Made by a program: the position numbers and the translations under genes
The notes under the pieces: generated by a model
Databases searched by the model: none
What the model was told of the DNA's origin: nothing
Seen by the model: only the letters and a program-made list of their open reading frames with translations
Shown here: one piece after another, positions 1-9,003 of the stretch
How positions within the stretch are numbered: the stretch's first letter is position 1
Layout of the letters: each line of letters starts with the position of its first letter
Assembly (NCBI RefSeq): GCF_001677335.1
Contig: NZ_LZYB01000002.1
Location: forward strand, 248,001 to 312,000
Reading direction: 5' to 3'
Length of the DNA stretch: 64,000 nt
Origin: Erythrobacter dokdonensis DSW-74
GTDB lineage: Bacteria; Pseudomonadota; Alphaproteobacteria; Sphingomonadales; Sphingomonadaceae

Positions 1-1346
1 CAATCGCAATCCGACCGCGTACCGTCGAGCAAGGTTGCAAGCGAGGCGAACAGCGGCGAGAGCGGCGTCGAGCAGGCGGCAATCTTGGTCGCCGAAACGT
101 TGGGAACCGCGGTCACATCGGCATGGAGGGCATCGCCGAAGCGGTCGGAAGCGATAGTGTTGACCCAAGGGATGCCCAGAGTTTCGCTTACCGCAGCCTT
201 GACTTCGGTAACATTGCCGGCCTTGCCGATCCGCAGCCAAGTTTCGATCGCGCGTTGGTTGCCGCGATTGGCATCCTTGACCGCATAGGCGCTCGTCGCG
301 CTCCAGATCACGCCCGAATCCGGAGCGACAAAGACCGGGCCAAAGCGGGTGGTGTAGAGTGTGCGGGTGACTTCTGGCGTGCCCTCGGGCATCGGCACGG
401 TGATGGTGCGCGGTTCCATTGCCACGCTTTTCCCGTCGAGCATGTAGCGGGTCGGATCGTTCGGATCGAGCGCCAGCGCGTGGAGCGTGAAATGGCGTGC
501 GGCGGTGACAGTGTGAGTCCAGGCGACATCCTTGTTGAAGCCTAGTGTCGGTATCGGGGTGCCGGCGATGCCCACCCCCATGACATCATAGCCTTCCGGA
601 CCGGTGACATGCAGCTGCCAGAAGCGGCTCGGGCCGTTCCACGGAAAATGCGGATTGCCGATCAGTAGGCCGCGCCCGTCTGCCGTGGTGTCGCCCCCGA
701 AGGCCCAGCCGTTGCTGCCAATTCCCAGCTCGCCGGGGCGGGGCAGGGCCATAGCCACCTTCGCCTGTTTGGTGCCGGGAGGCGTTGCACCGGCGATGCC
801 CGGCGCCAGCGCCAACGAGCTTGCCAGCAGCATCTGCTTTTCGGTCAGGCGCAGCACGTCATCGAGTGTGATCGGGCGCACCCATGACTTGCCGCGACAC
901 TTTGCGGGAATGCCCTTGGTCCCTGCCTCCTTCAGGAAGCGGTTGTAGCCCGCGACATAACCTTCGGCGAGCCCGCGTGCCTCGCGGCTTTGCGTCTTCA
1001 GGCCTTCGCGCAGTGCGGGCAAATCGATTGCAGCGCGGAAGAACACGTCGGAGGCCAGATTGTCGACCTCCTGAAAGCCGAGCACAGCCTTGGCTCCCGG
1101 CCCGAAATGACGGGAACGCTCGCCTGCCACGGTGGCGAATTCCTCGGCCAGCATGCACAGGTTGTCCTCGGCATAGGCATAGGCCACGCCGTATCCGACG
1201 CCCGCCCATGTATCGGCCTCGATATGCGGGATACCGTAGGTGGTCCGGGTAATGGTCGCCTCGAAGCGGCTGCGCGCTTCGGCTTCGTTCGCCGGGGCCA
1301 GCGCAATCGCGGCCAGACAACCAGCCACGAGTGTCATGCGTTTCAT
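1..1346 (-). CDS. Penicillin/AHL acylase-family protein (partial)
   Basis: This is an N-terminal-nucleophile hydrolase of the penicillin amidase (S45) family; such enzymes cleave amide-linked acyl groups from beta-lactams, acyl-homoserine lactones or lipopeptides in the periplasm. The frame is open from ATG at 1346 to the window edge, so about 448 codons are present and the C-terminus is missing. The start follows an AGGAGAGG ribosome site, and residues 1-24 look like a signal peptide. The alpha-chain motif YAYAEDNLCML is near residues 56-66. The segment GIGSNGWAFGG places the autocatalytic Ser at about residue 211, which would become the beta-chain N-terminus. The substrate cannot be read from sequence; aculeacin- or AHL-acylase-like activity is the nearest guess. 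Confidence 0.85.
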   Translation of the reverse strand, partial: MKRMTLVAGCLAAIALAPANEAEARSRFEATITRTTYGIPHIEADTWAGVGYGVAYAYAEDNLCMLAEEFATVAGERSRHFGPGAKAVLGFQEVDNLASDVFFRAAIDLPALREGLKTQSREARGLAEGYVAGYNRFLKEAGTKGIPAKCRGKSWVRPITLDDVLRLTEKQMLLASSLALAPGIAGATPPGTKQAKVAMALPRPGELGIGSNGWAFGGDTTADGRGLLIGNPHFPWNGPSRFWQLHVTGPEGYDVMGVGIAGTPIPTLGFNKDVAWTHTVTAARHFTLHALALDPNDPTRYMLDGKSVAMEPRTITVPMPEGTPEVTRTLYTTRFGPVFVAPDSGVIWSATSAYAVKDANRGNQRAIETWLRIGKAGNVTEVKAAVSETLGIPWVNTIASDRFGDALHADVTAVPNVSATKIAACSTPLSPLFASLATLLDGTRSDCD

Positions 1347-1417
1347 GCTCGTCCCTCTCCTCGCGAATCCTCTCGGCAGGAGGCTATGGGAAACCGCGCG
1401 GTAAGGCAAAGAGACAA

Positions 1418-1452
1418 GAAAAAGGGGCGCCCGGCGCAGTGCCGGACGCCCC
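1418..1452 (-). terminator. Rho-independent terminator of the outer-membrane protein gene
   Basis: A 12-bp stem (1424-1435 with 1441-1452, one mismatch) and a 5-nt loop are followed on the minus strand by five T residues (1419-1423). It lies 28 bases after the stop of the gene at 1481-2503 and just before the acylase start, so it separates the two minus-strand genes. Confidence 0.8.
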
Positions 1453-1480
1453 AGGCGTGTGCCTCAAATCCCGCAGGGGA

Positions 1481-2503
1481 TCAGAAGGTGAAGCCAGCGG
1501 TCAGCTTGTAGAAGTCGCCGTCATTGCCGCTTTCAACGTCGGCGCCGGCAGTGAAGCGGGCGAAGAAGCCGTTGTCGGTCTTGAACTGAATGTAGGGGCC
1601 GACCCATTGGTAGACCCGTGCGGTCGACCCGCCGGGGAAGGTGTTGCGGGTGTTGCTCAGCAGTTCGTAGTGCGCACCGGCAGAGACATTGTCGCTGAAC
1701 TTGTAGCCCGCGTTGATCCAGGTGTGCAGGAAGTCGAGCGCGGCATCGCCGTTGCGGTTACGCAGAGCGGCGTAGTAGCCGCCGTAATATTCCGCCTCGA
1801 AGGTGTCGTCGGAATAGTTGACGGTCAGGCTCGGCACGATGCCGTCGGCGAAGTTGCCGCCGGTTCCGGCCGGCACACCGTTCGGATCGCGCGCACCGCC
1901 CGACAGCAGCGCCCCGTTGGTGAGGCCGATCTGCGGCTTGATCACGAAATTGCCGCTGTAGATGGCAGCGCCGACGCCGAATTCGGTCCAGAGGTCGGAG
2001 CCGAGGCCGGTGCCGAAGGCATCGGTGGTCCAGATGATGCCGTAGAAGCTGAAATCGACATTCTCGCTGACCGGGATCAGGCCGTTGAACGCCGGATAGA
2101 AGCCGAAGAAGCTGTCCTGGTTCAGCGTGACAGTGAAGGATTCCGAGCGACCGCCATTGTCTCCGCCCTGCGCGGCAGCGGCGGCAGCGGCGGTGATCGC
2201 GGCGCTGTTGACGACAACTTCGCCATTGCCCGCGGCAAGGCCCGGCGCTGCACCGGCGGCGGTGAGAACTACCGGGGTCGCTTCACTCGAGGCGGCGATG
2301 CTCACGCCCGACAGCGCTTCATTGGATTCGGCATCGACCAGCGGAGTGGTTGCGGCTGCGGCGAGGCTGGCGGCAGCCTTCTCGGTCAGCATGACCGGGG
2401 CAGCGGTCTCGAATGCGGAAGCCTGGCCCTGCGCGAGCGCGGGCGCGGAGAGAGCAGCGGCAACGGCGAGGGCCGAGACAGCGGATGCGAAACGGATGAT
2501 CAT
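1481..2503 (-). CDS. Secreted outer-membrane beta-barrel-like protein
   Basis: This 340-aa protein has a clear Sec signal (MIIRFASAVSALAVAAALSAPALAQ). An Ala-rich, low-complexity linker runs to about residue 125. The rest shows alternating aromatic/hydrophobic residues typical of beta-strands (for example GFYPAFNG, FSFYGIIW, YYGGYYAAL) and ends in ...TAGFTF, a C-terminal Phe as expected for BAM-inserted barrels. The ATG at 2503 is preceded by AAGGAGCG. I do not recognise a characterised family; a small porin or related envelope barrel is an inference. It has its own terminator and probably its own promoter upstream at 2504-2727. Confidence 0.7.
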   Translation of the reverse strand: MIIRFASAVSALAVAAALSAPALAQGQASAFETAAPVMLTEKAAASLAAAATTPLVDAESNEALSGVSIAASSEATPVVLTAAGAAPGLAAGNGEVVVNSAAITAAAAAAAQGGDNGGRSESFTVTLNQDSFFGFYPAFNGLIPVSENVDFSFYGIIWTTDAFGTGLGSDLWTEFGVGAAIYSGNFVIKPQIGLTNGALLSGGARDPNGVPAGTGGNFADGIVPSLTVNYSDDTFEAEYYGGYYAALRNRNGDAALDFLHTWINAGYKFSDNVSAGAHYELLSNTRNTFPGGSTARVYQWVGPYIQFKTDNGFFARFTAGADVESGNDGDFYKLTAGFTF

Positions 2504-2664
2504 GTGGAACGCTCCTTAAGAGAGGTGGGATCGTTCCGCCTGCGTGCTGCGCTTTGCCTCTTGTTGCGTGCGGGCTTGATGCGCGGCAATGAAAGTCATT
2601 ATCGAAGCATCGCTTCGGCACAAATCTTTTATGACTTCCGCCTGTCACATTATCAATGCTGCGT

Positions 2665-2690
2665 TGCAATATTGCATCATCTGCAATATT
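2665..2690. promoter_or_regulatory. TGCA-type palindrome upstream of the barrel protein gene
   Basis: The perfect 12-bp palindrome TGCAATATTGCA (2665-2676) is followed by a second copy of its left part, TGCAATATT (2682-2690). The surrounding 2600-2710 stretch is AT-richer than the rest of the window. It lies 160-190 bases upstream of the minus-strand gene at 2503 and may be an operator. No regulator can be assigned. Confidence 0.3.
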
Positions 2691-2727
2691 TCCAATCTCT
2701 TAAGATATGCAGGCACGGAAGGAACGC

Positions 2728-3522
2728 TCATTTCGGCGGCATCCGGATCGCGCCGTCGAGCCGGAACTGGTGCCCGTTGATGTAGGAATTGCGCGCGATC
2801 TCCAGCACCAGCGAAGCGAATTCCTCGGGCTCGCCGAGGCGTTTGGGGAAGGGGACCGAAGCGTTCAATTGTGCCCACATCGGCGGATTGCGATCCTTCA
2901 TTCCCAGCATCAGCGGCGTCGCGAAGATGCCCGGCATGACCGAGTTCACGCGGATGCCGAGGTCCATCAGGTCGCGCGCCATCGGCAGCACAAGGCCGTT
3001 CACCCCGGCCTTGCAGGAACCGTAGATTACCTGTCCGATCTGCCCGTCCTGCGCCGCTACGCTCGCGGTGAGGATGATGCAGCCGCGCTCGCCATCGGCG
3101 TTGACCGGATCGGCATTGGCCATGCCCAGCGCCGAGATCGAAGCGACGCGATAGCTGGCAACAAGGATCCCTTCCGCTCCGAAGGCATAGTCCTCGGTCG
3201 AAAGGCGCTTGTAAGCCCCCGCTTCCTTGTCCCAGCCGAGCGTCTTGCCGCGCCGGCTTGCCATGGCGCAGTGCAGCGTCACGCGCTCCTGGCCGTGGGC
3301 GGCGCGGGCGGCGGCAAAACCGGCCTCGACGCTGGCCTCGTCCATGATGTCGACATGGTGGAAGGTGCCGCCGATCGCCTTCGCGTGTTCCTCGCCAGCT
3401 TCATCGTTGATGTCGAAGATCGCCACTTTCATGCCCGCATCGGCAAAGGCTTTCGCGCTTGCCTTGCCAAGGCCGCTCGCGCCGCCCGTTACCACCGCTG
3501 CCATGCCCGCCTCGATCTTCAT
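2728..3522 (-). CDS. SDR-family NAD(P)-dependent dehydrogenase
   Basis: This is a 264-aa classical short-chain dehydrogenase/reductase. The cofactor motif TGGASGLG is at residues 12-19. The catalytic triad is Ser154 (TASVAAQDG), Tyr167 and Lys171 (YGSCK), and the fold closes with the usual C-terminal ...INGHQFRLDGAIRMPPK. The usual NNAG motif is replaced by HCAMAS. The overall pattern is closest to HSD10-like 3-hydroxyacyl-CoA dehydrogenases, but substrate is not proven. The ATG at 3522 follows a GGAGAGCAGG ribosome site; the frame stays open upstream only because of GC-rich antisense sequence opposite the TonB receptor. Confidence 0.88.
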   Translation of the reverse strand: MKIEAGMAAVVTGGASGLGKASAKAFADAGMKVAIFDINDEAGEEHAKAIGGTFHHVDIMDEASVEAGFAAARAAHGQERVTLHCAMASRRGKTLGWDKEAGAYKRLSTEDYAFGAEGILVASYRVASISALGMANADPVNADGERGCIILTASVAAQDGQIGQVIYGSCKAGVNGLVLPMARDLMDLGIRVNSVMPGIFATPLMLGMKDRNPPMWAQLNASVPFPKRLGEPEEFASLVLEIARNSYINGHQFRLDGAIRMPPK

Positions 3523-3616
3523 ATGCCTGCTCTCCAGTCTCGGTTGATTGCTTGGACCGGGGCTTAACCGCTGCCGCGGCGCCAGCGCAATTGCGGCATT
3601 TGAGCAACATGTTTTT

Positions 3617-3656
3617 CCGTCACCAATCGGTAACCGCGCGGTCGCCTGTCTGTCAC
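3617..3656 (+). promoter_or_regulatory. Putative PHO-box array (four PhoB half-sites)
   Basis: Four 7-mers occur with an exact 11-bp period: CCGTCAC (3617-3623), CGGTAAC (3628-3634), CGGTCGC (3639-3645) and CTGTCAC (3650-3656), separated by 4-bp spacers. The PhoB consensus is CTGTCAT-N4-CTGTCAT, so this matches two adjacent PHO boxes with degenerate half-sites. The array ends 64 bases before the TonB receptor start and the downstream operon encodes phosphate-scavenging enzymes, which supports the assignment. A -10-like CTTAAG lies at 3665-3670. Confidence 0.6.
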
Positions 3657-3720
3657 GGCGTGGGCTTAAGGCGCGTCCCGGACACCGCCCGCGACAACGG
3701 GCATCGACAGGGGAAATATC

Positions 3721-6552
3721 ATGATTCGCATCCGTCTCGCCTCGGGTAGCGCCGCAATTGCGCTTGCCGCCAGTCTTGCTGTGCCCGCATTTGCGGGCGA
3801 GGTCGCCGGGGTGGTGTCCGATTCCAGCGACACCGCAGGCCTGCGTGCTGCCGAAGTGGTGATCGAGGAACTGGGCCGCCGCACCGTTACCGGCGGCGAC
3901 GGGACCTTCATCTTCAACGACGTGCCTGAAGGCACCTACACCATCACCGCGCGCTATGTCGGGGCCGAGCCGGTGCGCTTTACCGTCAATGTCCCTGCCG
4001 ACGGGATCGTGCGGCAGAACTTCGTGCTGGGCGATGAAGGTTCGCAGATTCTCGTGCTCGGTCAGGGCGCGAGCCTTGCCTCGGCGCTCTCGCGCAAGCG
4101 CGCCGCCGATGGCGTGTCCGACGTGCTGACCCGCGATTCGATCGGTCAGTTTCCCGATCAGAACGTCGCCGAATCGCTGCGCCGCCTGCCCGGTATCAAC
4201 GTGCTCAACGACCAGGGCGAGGGCCGGTTTGTGACCGTGCGCGGGCTTGATCCGAACCTCAACGCGACCTCCTTGAACGGCGTGCGCGTGCCTGCGCCGG
4301 GGATCGATGAACGCGGCGTGGCGCTCGACGTGATTTCCTCGGAGATCATCGAATCGATCGAAGTGAAGAAGTCCCTCACCCCGGACATGGATGCCGATAC
4401 CATCGGCGCCTCGATCGAGATCAAGACCACCAGCGCCTTCGACCGCAAGAAGGACCTCTACGTCGCCAAGATCGGGGGCAGCTACAACGACTATTCGGGC
4501 CAGCTCACGCCGGATGTCGGGTTCGATTTCGCCACCAAGCTTTCCGACAATTTCGGCGTCAGCGGCGGCCTGTCCTATTACAACCGCGAATTCGAGAGCG
4601 ACAACGTCGAAGCTGACGGGTGGGAGCAGGACGGCAATCTCGTATATGCCGAGGAGGTCCAGTATCGCGATTACGATGTCGAGCGTGAACGCATCAGCGC
4701 GACGCTCGGCTTCGATGCGCGCGTGGGCGAGCATACCGAGCTTTACCTGAAGGGCGTCTACAGCGAGTTCAACGATCAGGAATTCCGCCGCGACGTGATC
4801 TTCCGGCTGGAAGATGCCAATGTCTCGGGCAGCGGCACCAATGCCGTGTTCGATGACGCGGGCACCGAGATCGAGATCCGCCGCCGGGTCAAGGACCGCT
4901 TCGAATCGAGCAAGATCCGCACCGTTGTGTTCGGCGGCGAGAGCCGGTTCGGCGCGTTCAAGGCCGATTATTCGGTGAGCTGGGCCAAATCGGGCGAAAC
5001 CAAGGACGGATCGCTCGACCCGACTCGGTTCGACGGCAATTTCGAGGATTCAGGCCTGCAGATCGGGTTCGATTACGGTAATCCGCGCATCCCGCTTTAT
5101 TCGGTGACCGGCAACAATGCCGGCTTCCGCGACCCCGCTAATTACGAGCTGGACTCGATCGAATTCACCGCACGTTCGGTGGGCGAGGACGAGGAATTCG
5201 CCGCGCGCTTCGATCTAGGCTATGAAATCTACAGCGATGCCGGGACGCTGACGGTCCAGGGCGGCGTCAAGTCGCGCTGGCGCCAGAAGGACTTCGACGG
5301 ACGGTTCGAATTCTGGGAGAATGACGATCTGAGGCTTGCCGATGTGCTGGGCGCAGGCCAGACCTATCGCCTGCCGGGTCTCGATCTGGCGCCGCTTCCC
5401 GGCTTCACCGAGGCGACCCGGTTCTTCAACGCCAATCGCGGCGATTTCGAACTCAACGACATCGACACCGCGATCGCCAGCAATGTCGAGAATTTCATCG
5501 TCGATGAAGACATCTTCGCCAGCTACCTGCTTGGCCGCTGGGAAAGCGACACACTGCTGGTGATCGGGGGCTTGCGCTACGAGCGGACCTTCAACCGCCT
5601 GACCGGAAATCTCGTGCAACTGATCGAGGAGGATGGTACCCTCCCGGGCGGCGGCATCGCGCCGGAAGATACGGTGATCGTTACCCCCACCACGATCGAG
5701 CGCGATTATGACCACTGGCTTCCCAGTCTCAACATCCGCTATGCCGTGCAGCCGAACCTGATCATGCGGGCGGCCGCCTATCGCAGCCTGGTGCGCCCGA
5801 ACATCGCCGATCTCGCGCCGCGGATCATCATCGAGGATGACGAGGCCGAGGCCGGCAACCCCGATCTGGTGCCCTACGAAGCCTGGAACTTCGATGCGAC
5901 GGTGGAATATTACATGTCGAACAACGGCGCGATCACGGCCGGTTTGTTCTACAAGGAAATCGACAATTTCATCTTCGGCCAGCGGATCACCGATCCCGAT
6001 CCGATCCTGGGGGTCGACATCACCCGGTTGGATACGACCCTTAACGGGGAAACCGCCGAGATCTTCGGGGTGGAACTGGGCTTCTCGCAGCAGCTCGATT
6101 TCCTCCCCGGCTTCCTGTCGGGCTTCCTCGTTCAGGCCAACTACACCTTCACCGATGCGAAGGGGCTGATTTCGGACGGCAATATCGCCAGTATCAATGA
6201 TACGCCGACATTCCGCGAAATCACCTTGCCGAGCGCGAGCAGGCATACCTTCAACGGTGTGCTGGGTTATGAGAAGGGCCCGGTCTCGCTACGTCTGGCG
6301 GGCACCTATCGTGACCTCTACCTTGATGAGGTGCAGGGCAGCCCCGAAGAGGACCGCGTCGTCGATGATCTGTTCCAGCTCGATTTCTCGGGCCGCTACA
6401 GCATCAACAAGAACTTCCAGCTCTATTTCGAGTGGATCAATATCAACGACGCGGAATTCTTCGCCTTCAACCGGATCGGCGGGCGGGATAATGTGCTGCA
6501 GTTCGAGCGCTACAACTGGACAATGAAGGGCGGCGTCAGGCTGACATTCTGA
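3721..6552 (+). CDS. TonB-dependent outer-membrane receptor
   Basis: This 943-aa protein has a signal peptide (residues 1-25, ...LAVPAFA) and a carboxypeptidase-regulatory-like beta domain (about 27-100, GVVSDSSDTAGLRAAEVVIEE). The plug domain (about 130-235) includes IGQFPDQNVAESLRRLPGI and VRGLDPNLN. A long beta-barrel ends in ...MKGGVRLTF. The length and plug match the sphingomonad/Caulobacter/Xanthomonas receptor group. It is the first gene of an operon with a phytase 13 bases downstream and a PhoX-type phosphatase, so it probably imports phytate, its breakdown products or another organophosphate. That substrate is an inference from context. Confidence 0.93.
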   Translation: MIRIRLASGSAAIALAASLAVPAFAGEVAGVVSDSSDTAGLRAAEVVIEELGRRTVTGGDGTFIFNDVPEGTYTITARYVGAEPVRFTVNVPADGIVRQNFVLGDEGSQILVLGQGASLASALSRKRAADGVSDVLTRDSIGQFPDQNVAESLRRLPGINVLNDQGEGRFVTVRGLDPNLNATSLNGVRVPAPGIDERGVALDVISSEIIESIEVKKSLTPDMDADTIGASIEIKTTSAFDRKKDLYVAKIGGSYNDYSGQLTPDVGFDFATKLSDNFGVSGGLSYYNREFESDNVEADGWEQDGNLVYAEEVQYRDYDVERERISATLGFDARVGEHTELYLKGVYSEFNDQEFRRDVIFRLEDANVSGSGTNAVFDDAGTEIEIRRRVKDRFESSKIRTVVFGGESRFGAFKADYSVSWAKSGETKDGSLDPTRFDGNFEDSGLQIGFDYGNPRIPLYSVTGNNAGFRDPANYELDSIEFTARSVGEDEEFAARFDLGYEIYSDAGTLTVQGGVKSRWRQKDFDGRFEFWENDDLRLADVLGAGQTYRLPGLDLAPLPGFTEATRFFNANRGDFELNDIDTAIASNVENFIVDEDIFASYLLGRWESDTLLVIGGLRYERTFNRLTGNLVQLIEEDGTLPGGGIAPEDTVIVTPTTIERDYDHWLPSLNIRYAVQPNLIMRAAAYRSLVRPNIADLAPRIIIEDDEAEAGNPDLVPYEAWNFDATVEYYMSNNGAITAGLFYKEIDNFIFGQRITDPDPILGVDITRLDTTLNGETAEIFGVELGFSQQLDFLPGFLSGFLVQANYTFTDAKGLISDGNIASINDTPTFREITLPSASRHTFNGVLGYEKGPVSLRLAGTYRDLYLDEVQGSPEEDRVVDDLFQLDFSGRYSINKNFQLYFEWININDAEFFAFNRIGGRDNVLQFERYNWTMKGGVRLTF

Positions 6553-6565
6553 TAGGAGCGGCCAG

Positions 6566-7609
6566 ATGATCAGACCCTTCCACGGCTTCGCCCTCGTCGC
6601 CTTCGGCATTGTCGCCGCCTGTGCGAGCTTGCCTGCGATCACCGGCGATCCCGCCGTCACCGTTACGGCCCGGGCCGAGACGGTGCCGGTTGGCACCAGC
6701 AACGAAGATGCGGCCGATGATCCGGCGATCTGGCGCAATCCGGCTGACCCGGCGGCGAGCCTCATTGTCGGCACAGACAAGAAGGGCGGGCTTTACGTCT
6801 ATGACCTGACGGGAGCGCAGAAGAGCTTTCTTCCCGCGCCCGGCATGAACAATGTCGATCTGGTCGAGATCGAACACGGGCGCATTCTGGTGATCGCCAG
6901 CGACCGTGCCGATCTTGCCACCGCGCATCTGTTCCTTGCGATACTCGATCCGGCGACGGCCGGGCTCTCGCCTGCGGGGCGGATCGCTGTGGGGCAGGGC
7001 GAGGGCTACGGCATCTGCATCGCCAAGCCTGCGGGCAAGGACGAGGTGGTGGTGTTCAGCGCGCCCAAGAACGGCACCATCTACCGCACCACCCTGACCG
7101 GCACCGCCAAGGACGCGGATTTCGCTGCGACCACCACCACCCTCGCGCAGGTGGCAACCCAGCCCGAAGGGTGCATCGCCGACCCGCGCACCGCCACGCT
7201 CTATATCGGCGAAGAGGACGCCGGGCTCTGGGCGATCGACATGAATACGGGCGCCAAGCGCCTCGTCGCCCCGATCGACAACAAGATGCTGGTCGCCGAT
7301 CTCGAAGGTCTCGCCATCGCGCCCGAGGGCCGCGACGGCGGCTATCTTGTCGCCTCCTCGCAAGGGGACAATGCCTATGCCGTCTACCGCCTGCCGAGCG
7401 TTACGCCGGTGGGCCGGTTCCGTATCGCCGCAGGTGCGTTCGGCGGCACCGAGGAAACCGACGGGATCGAACTCGACAACCGCGATTTCGGGCCGCAATT
7501 CCCCGGCGGCATTTTCATCGCGCAGGACGGTGTGAACCCGCCGCAGGCACAGAACTTCAAGCTTGCCCGCTGGGACGAAATCCTTGCCGCGCTGGAGAGC
7601 GCGCCCTAG
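6566..7609 (+). CDS. Beta-propeller phytase (3-phytase), lipoprotein
   Basis: This 347-aa enzyme belongs to the Ca2+-dependent beta-propeller phytase family, which hydrolyses inositol hexakisphosphate. Family signatures are visible: DDPAIW (51-56), TDKKGGL, NNVDL, PEGCIAD, YIGEEDAGLWAI, DLEGLAI, SSQGDNAYAVY, EETDGIE and a C-terminal FPGGIFIAQDG. The N-terminus ends in a lipobox-like VAAC with Cys19, so it is probably a lipoprotein. An AGGAGCGG ribosome site precedes ATG 6566, 13 bases after the receptor stop. Coupling a surface phytase with a TonB receptor fits release of phosphate followed by uptake. Confidence 0.93.
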   Translation: MIRPFHGFALVAFGIVAACASLPAITGDPAVTVTARAETVPVGTSNEDAADDPAIWRNPADPAASLIVGTDKKGGLYVYDLTGAQKSFLPAPGMNNVDLVEIEHGRILVIASDRADLATAHLFLAILDPATAGLSPAGRIAVGQGEGYGICIAKPAGKDEVVVFSAPKNGTIYRTTLTGTAKDADFAATTTTLAQVATQPEGCIADPRTATLYIGEEDAGLWAIDMNTGAKRLVAPIDNKMLVADLEGLAIAPEGRDGGYLVASSQGDNAYAVYRLPSVTPVGRFRIAAGAFGGTEETDGIELDNRDFGPQFPGGIFIAQDGVNPPQAQNFKLARWDEILAALESAP

Positions 7610-7618
7610 ATTGCGGGC

Positions 7619-8980
7619 ATGAACCTCTCCGCAATCAGCAGCTCGGACCGTCGCCGCTTCCTCGGCGCCACCGCCTCCGCTTTCGCCGCGCTTGCCGCAT
7701 CAGGCTGCACGATCCGCACCCGCGGTGCCGACGGTGCGCCCGGCCGGGCACGCCAGCCTGCGAGCTTTGCCGGATATGGCGCGCTGGCGCCGGACCCTGC
7801 GGGCCTGATCGACCTGCCGCCGGGGTTTTCCTACCGCGTGATCTCGCGGCTGGGGGACGGCATGGATGATGGCGGCACCGTGCCCGACCGGGCCGACGGA
7901 ATGGGCTGTTTCGATCTTGGCGGCGGTGAAATCGCGTTGGTGCGCAATCATGAATTGCAGCCCCAGCACGATGCAGGCGGGCCGATCGCCAAGGGCTTCG
8001 GCAAGCGCAATGGCGTCTATGTGCCGGGCGGTACCACCACCATTGTGCTCGACGCCGAGACCCTTGCCGTGAAGCGCCAGTTCCGCAGCCTTGGCGGGAC
8101 GATCCGCAACTGCGCGGGCGGGGTGACGCCGTGGGGCAGCTGGCTGTCTTGCGAGGAAGCCCCGACCGGGCCGGGCCAGCGCTATGGCGACGGGCTCGAA
8201 CGCAACCATGGCTGGGTGTTCGAGGTGCCTGCCTCTGCGCGCGGGCTGGTCGATCCGGTGCCGCTCACCGCGATGGGCCGCTTCAACCACGAGGCCGCCG
8301 CGGTCGATCCGGCCACCGGCATCGTTTACATGACCGAGGACCGCGACGATTCCGTGCTTTACCGCTTCCTGCCCAAGGTGCCGGGCAAGCTGGCCGAGGG
8401 CGGACGCTTGCAGGCGATGGTGATCGAAGGTCTGGCCGATACCCGCAACTGGAACAGCCCGGCCATGCCGGTCGGCAAGCGCTATCGCGTCAGCTGGGTC
8501 GATCTCGACAATGTCGAGGCGCCCAAGGACGACCTGCGCCAGCGCGCGGCGGCCAAGGGCGCGGCGCTGGTCGCGCGCGGGGAGGGCCTGCATATGGGCG
8601 AGAGCGCGATCTTCGCCTGCTGCACCAGCGGCGGGGCCAAGCAGCTGGGCCAGATCCTGAAGCTCACCCCCGGGCTTGCAGGCTCGCCCGACATGGTCGA
8701 GCTGTTTTTCGAAAGCGAAAGCACCGCTCAGTTCAATTATGGCGATAACCTTTGCGTCGCGCCCAATGGCCACCTGATCGTGTGCGAGGACCAGTATACC
8801 GACGTGGTCGACAACCATATCCGCGGCATCACGCCGCAGGGTAGCGCCTATGATGTGGCGCGGTTGACGACGCAGACCGAGCTTGCGGGTGCCTGCTTCT
8901 CGCCCGATGGCAAGTGGCTGTTCGTCAACGTCTATTCGCCTACCGCCACACTGGCGATAACGGGGCCCTGGGCAGCTTGA
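7619..8980 (+). CDS. phoX: PhoX-family alkaline phosphatase (Tat-exported)
   Basis: This 453-aa protein has a twin-arginine signal (SDRRRFLGATASAFAALAASG) with a Cys at residue 30 that could allow lipidation. The body carries typical PhoX/DUF839 sequence, including MGCFDLGGGEIALVRNHE, GTTTIVLD, NCAGGVTPWGSWLSCEE, NHGWVFEV, GRFNHEAA, YMTEDRDDSVLYRF and PNGHLIVCEDQY. PhoX enzymes are Ca2+/Fe-dependent periplasmic phosphomonoesterases of the Pho regulon. The gene begins 9 bases after the phytase stop, so it is in the same operon. The assignment to the PhoX family is secure; exact substrate range is not. Confidence 0.88.
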   Translation: MNLSAISSSDRRRFLGATASAFAALAASGCTIRTRGADGAPGRARQPASFAGYGALAPDPAGLIDLPPGFSYRVISRLGDGMDDGGTVPDRADGMGCFDLGGGEIALVRNHELQPQHDAGGPIAKGFGKRNGVYVPGGTTTIVLDAETLAVKRQFRSLGGTIRNCAGGVTPWGSWLSCEEAPTGPGQRYGDGLERNHGWVFEVPASARGLVDPVPLTAMGRFNHEAAAVDPATGIVYMTEDRDDSVLYRFLPKVPGKLAEGGRLQAMVIEGLADTRNWNSPAMPVGKRYRVSWVDLDNVEAPKDDLRQRAAAKGAALVARGEGLHMGESAIFACCTSGGAKQLGQILKLTPGLAGSPDMVELFFESESTAQFNYGDNLCVAPNGHLIVCEDQYTDVVDNHIRGITPQGSAYDVARLTTQTELAGACFSPDGKWLFVNVYSPTATLAITGPWAA

Positions 8981-9003
8981 AGCGCTAAGGGGGCGGGGGC
9001 GCC

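Noticed and set aside
3523..4734. Long N-terminal extension of the SDR gene
   Set aside because: It would run antisense through the TonB receptor; the SDR fold and ribosome site begin at 3522.
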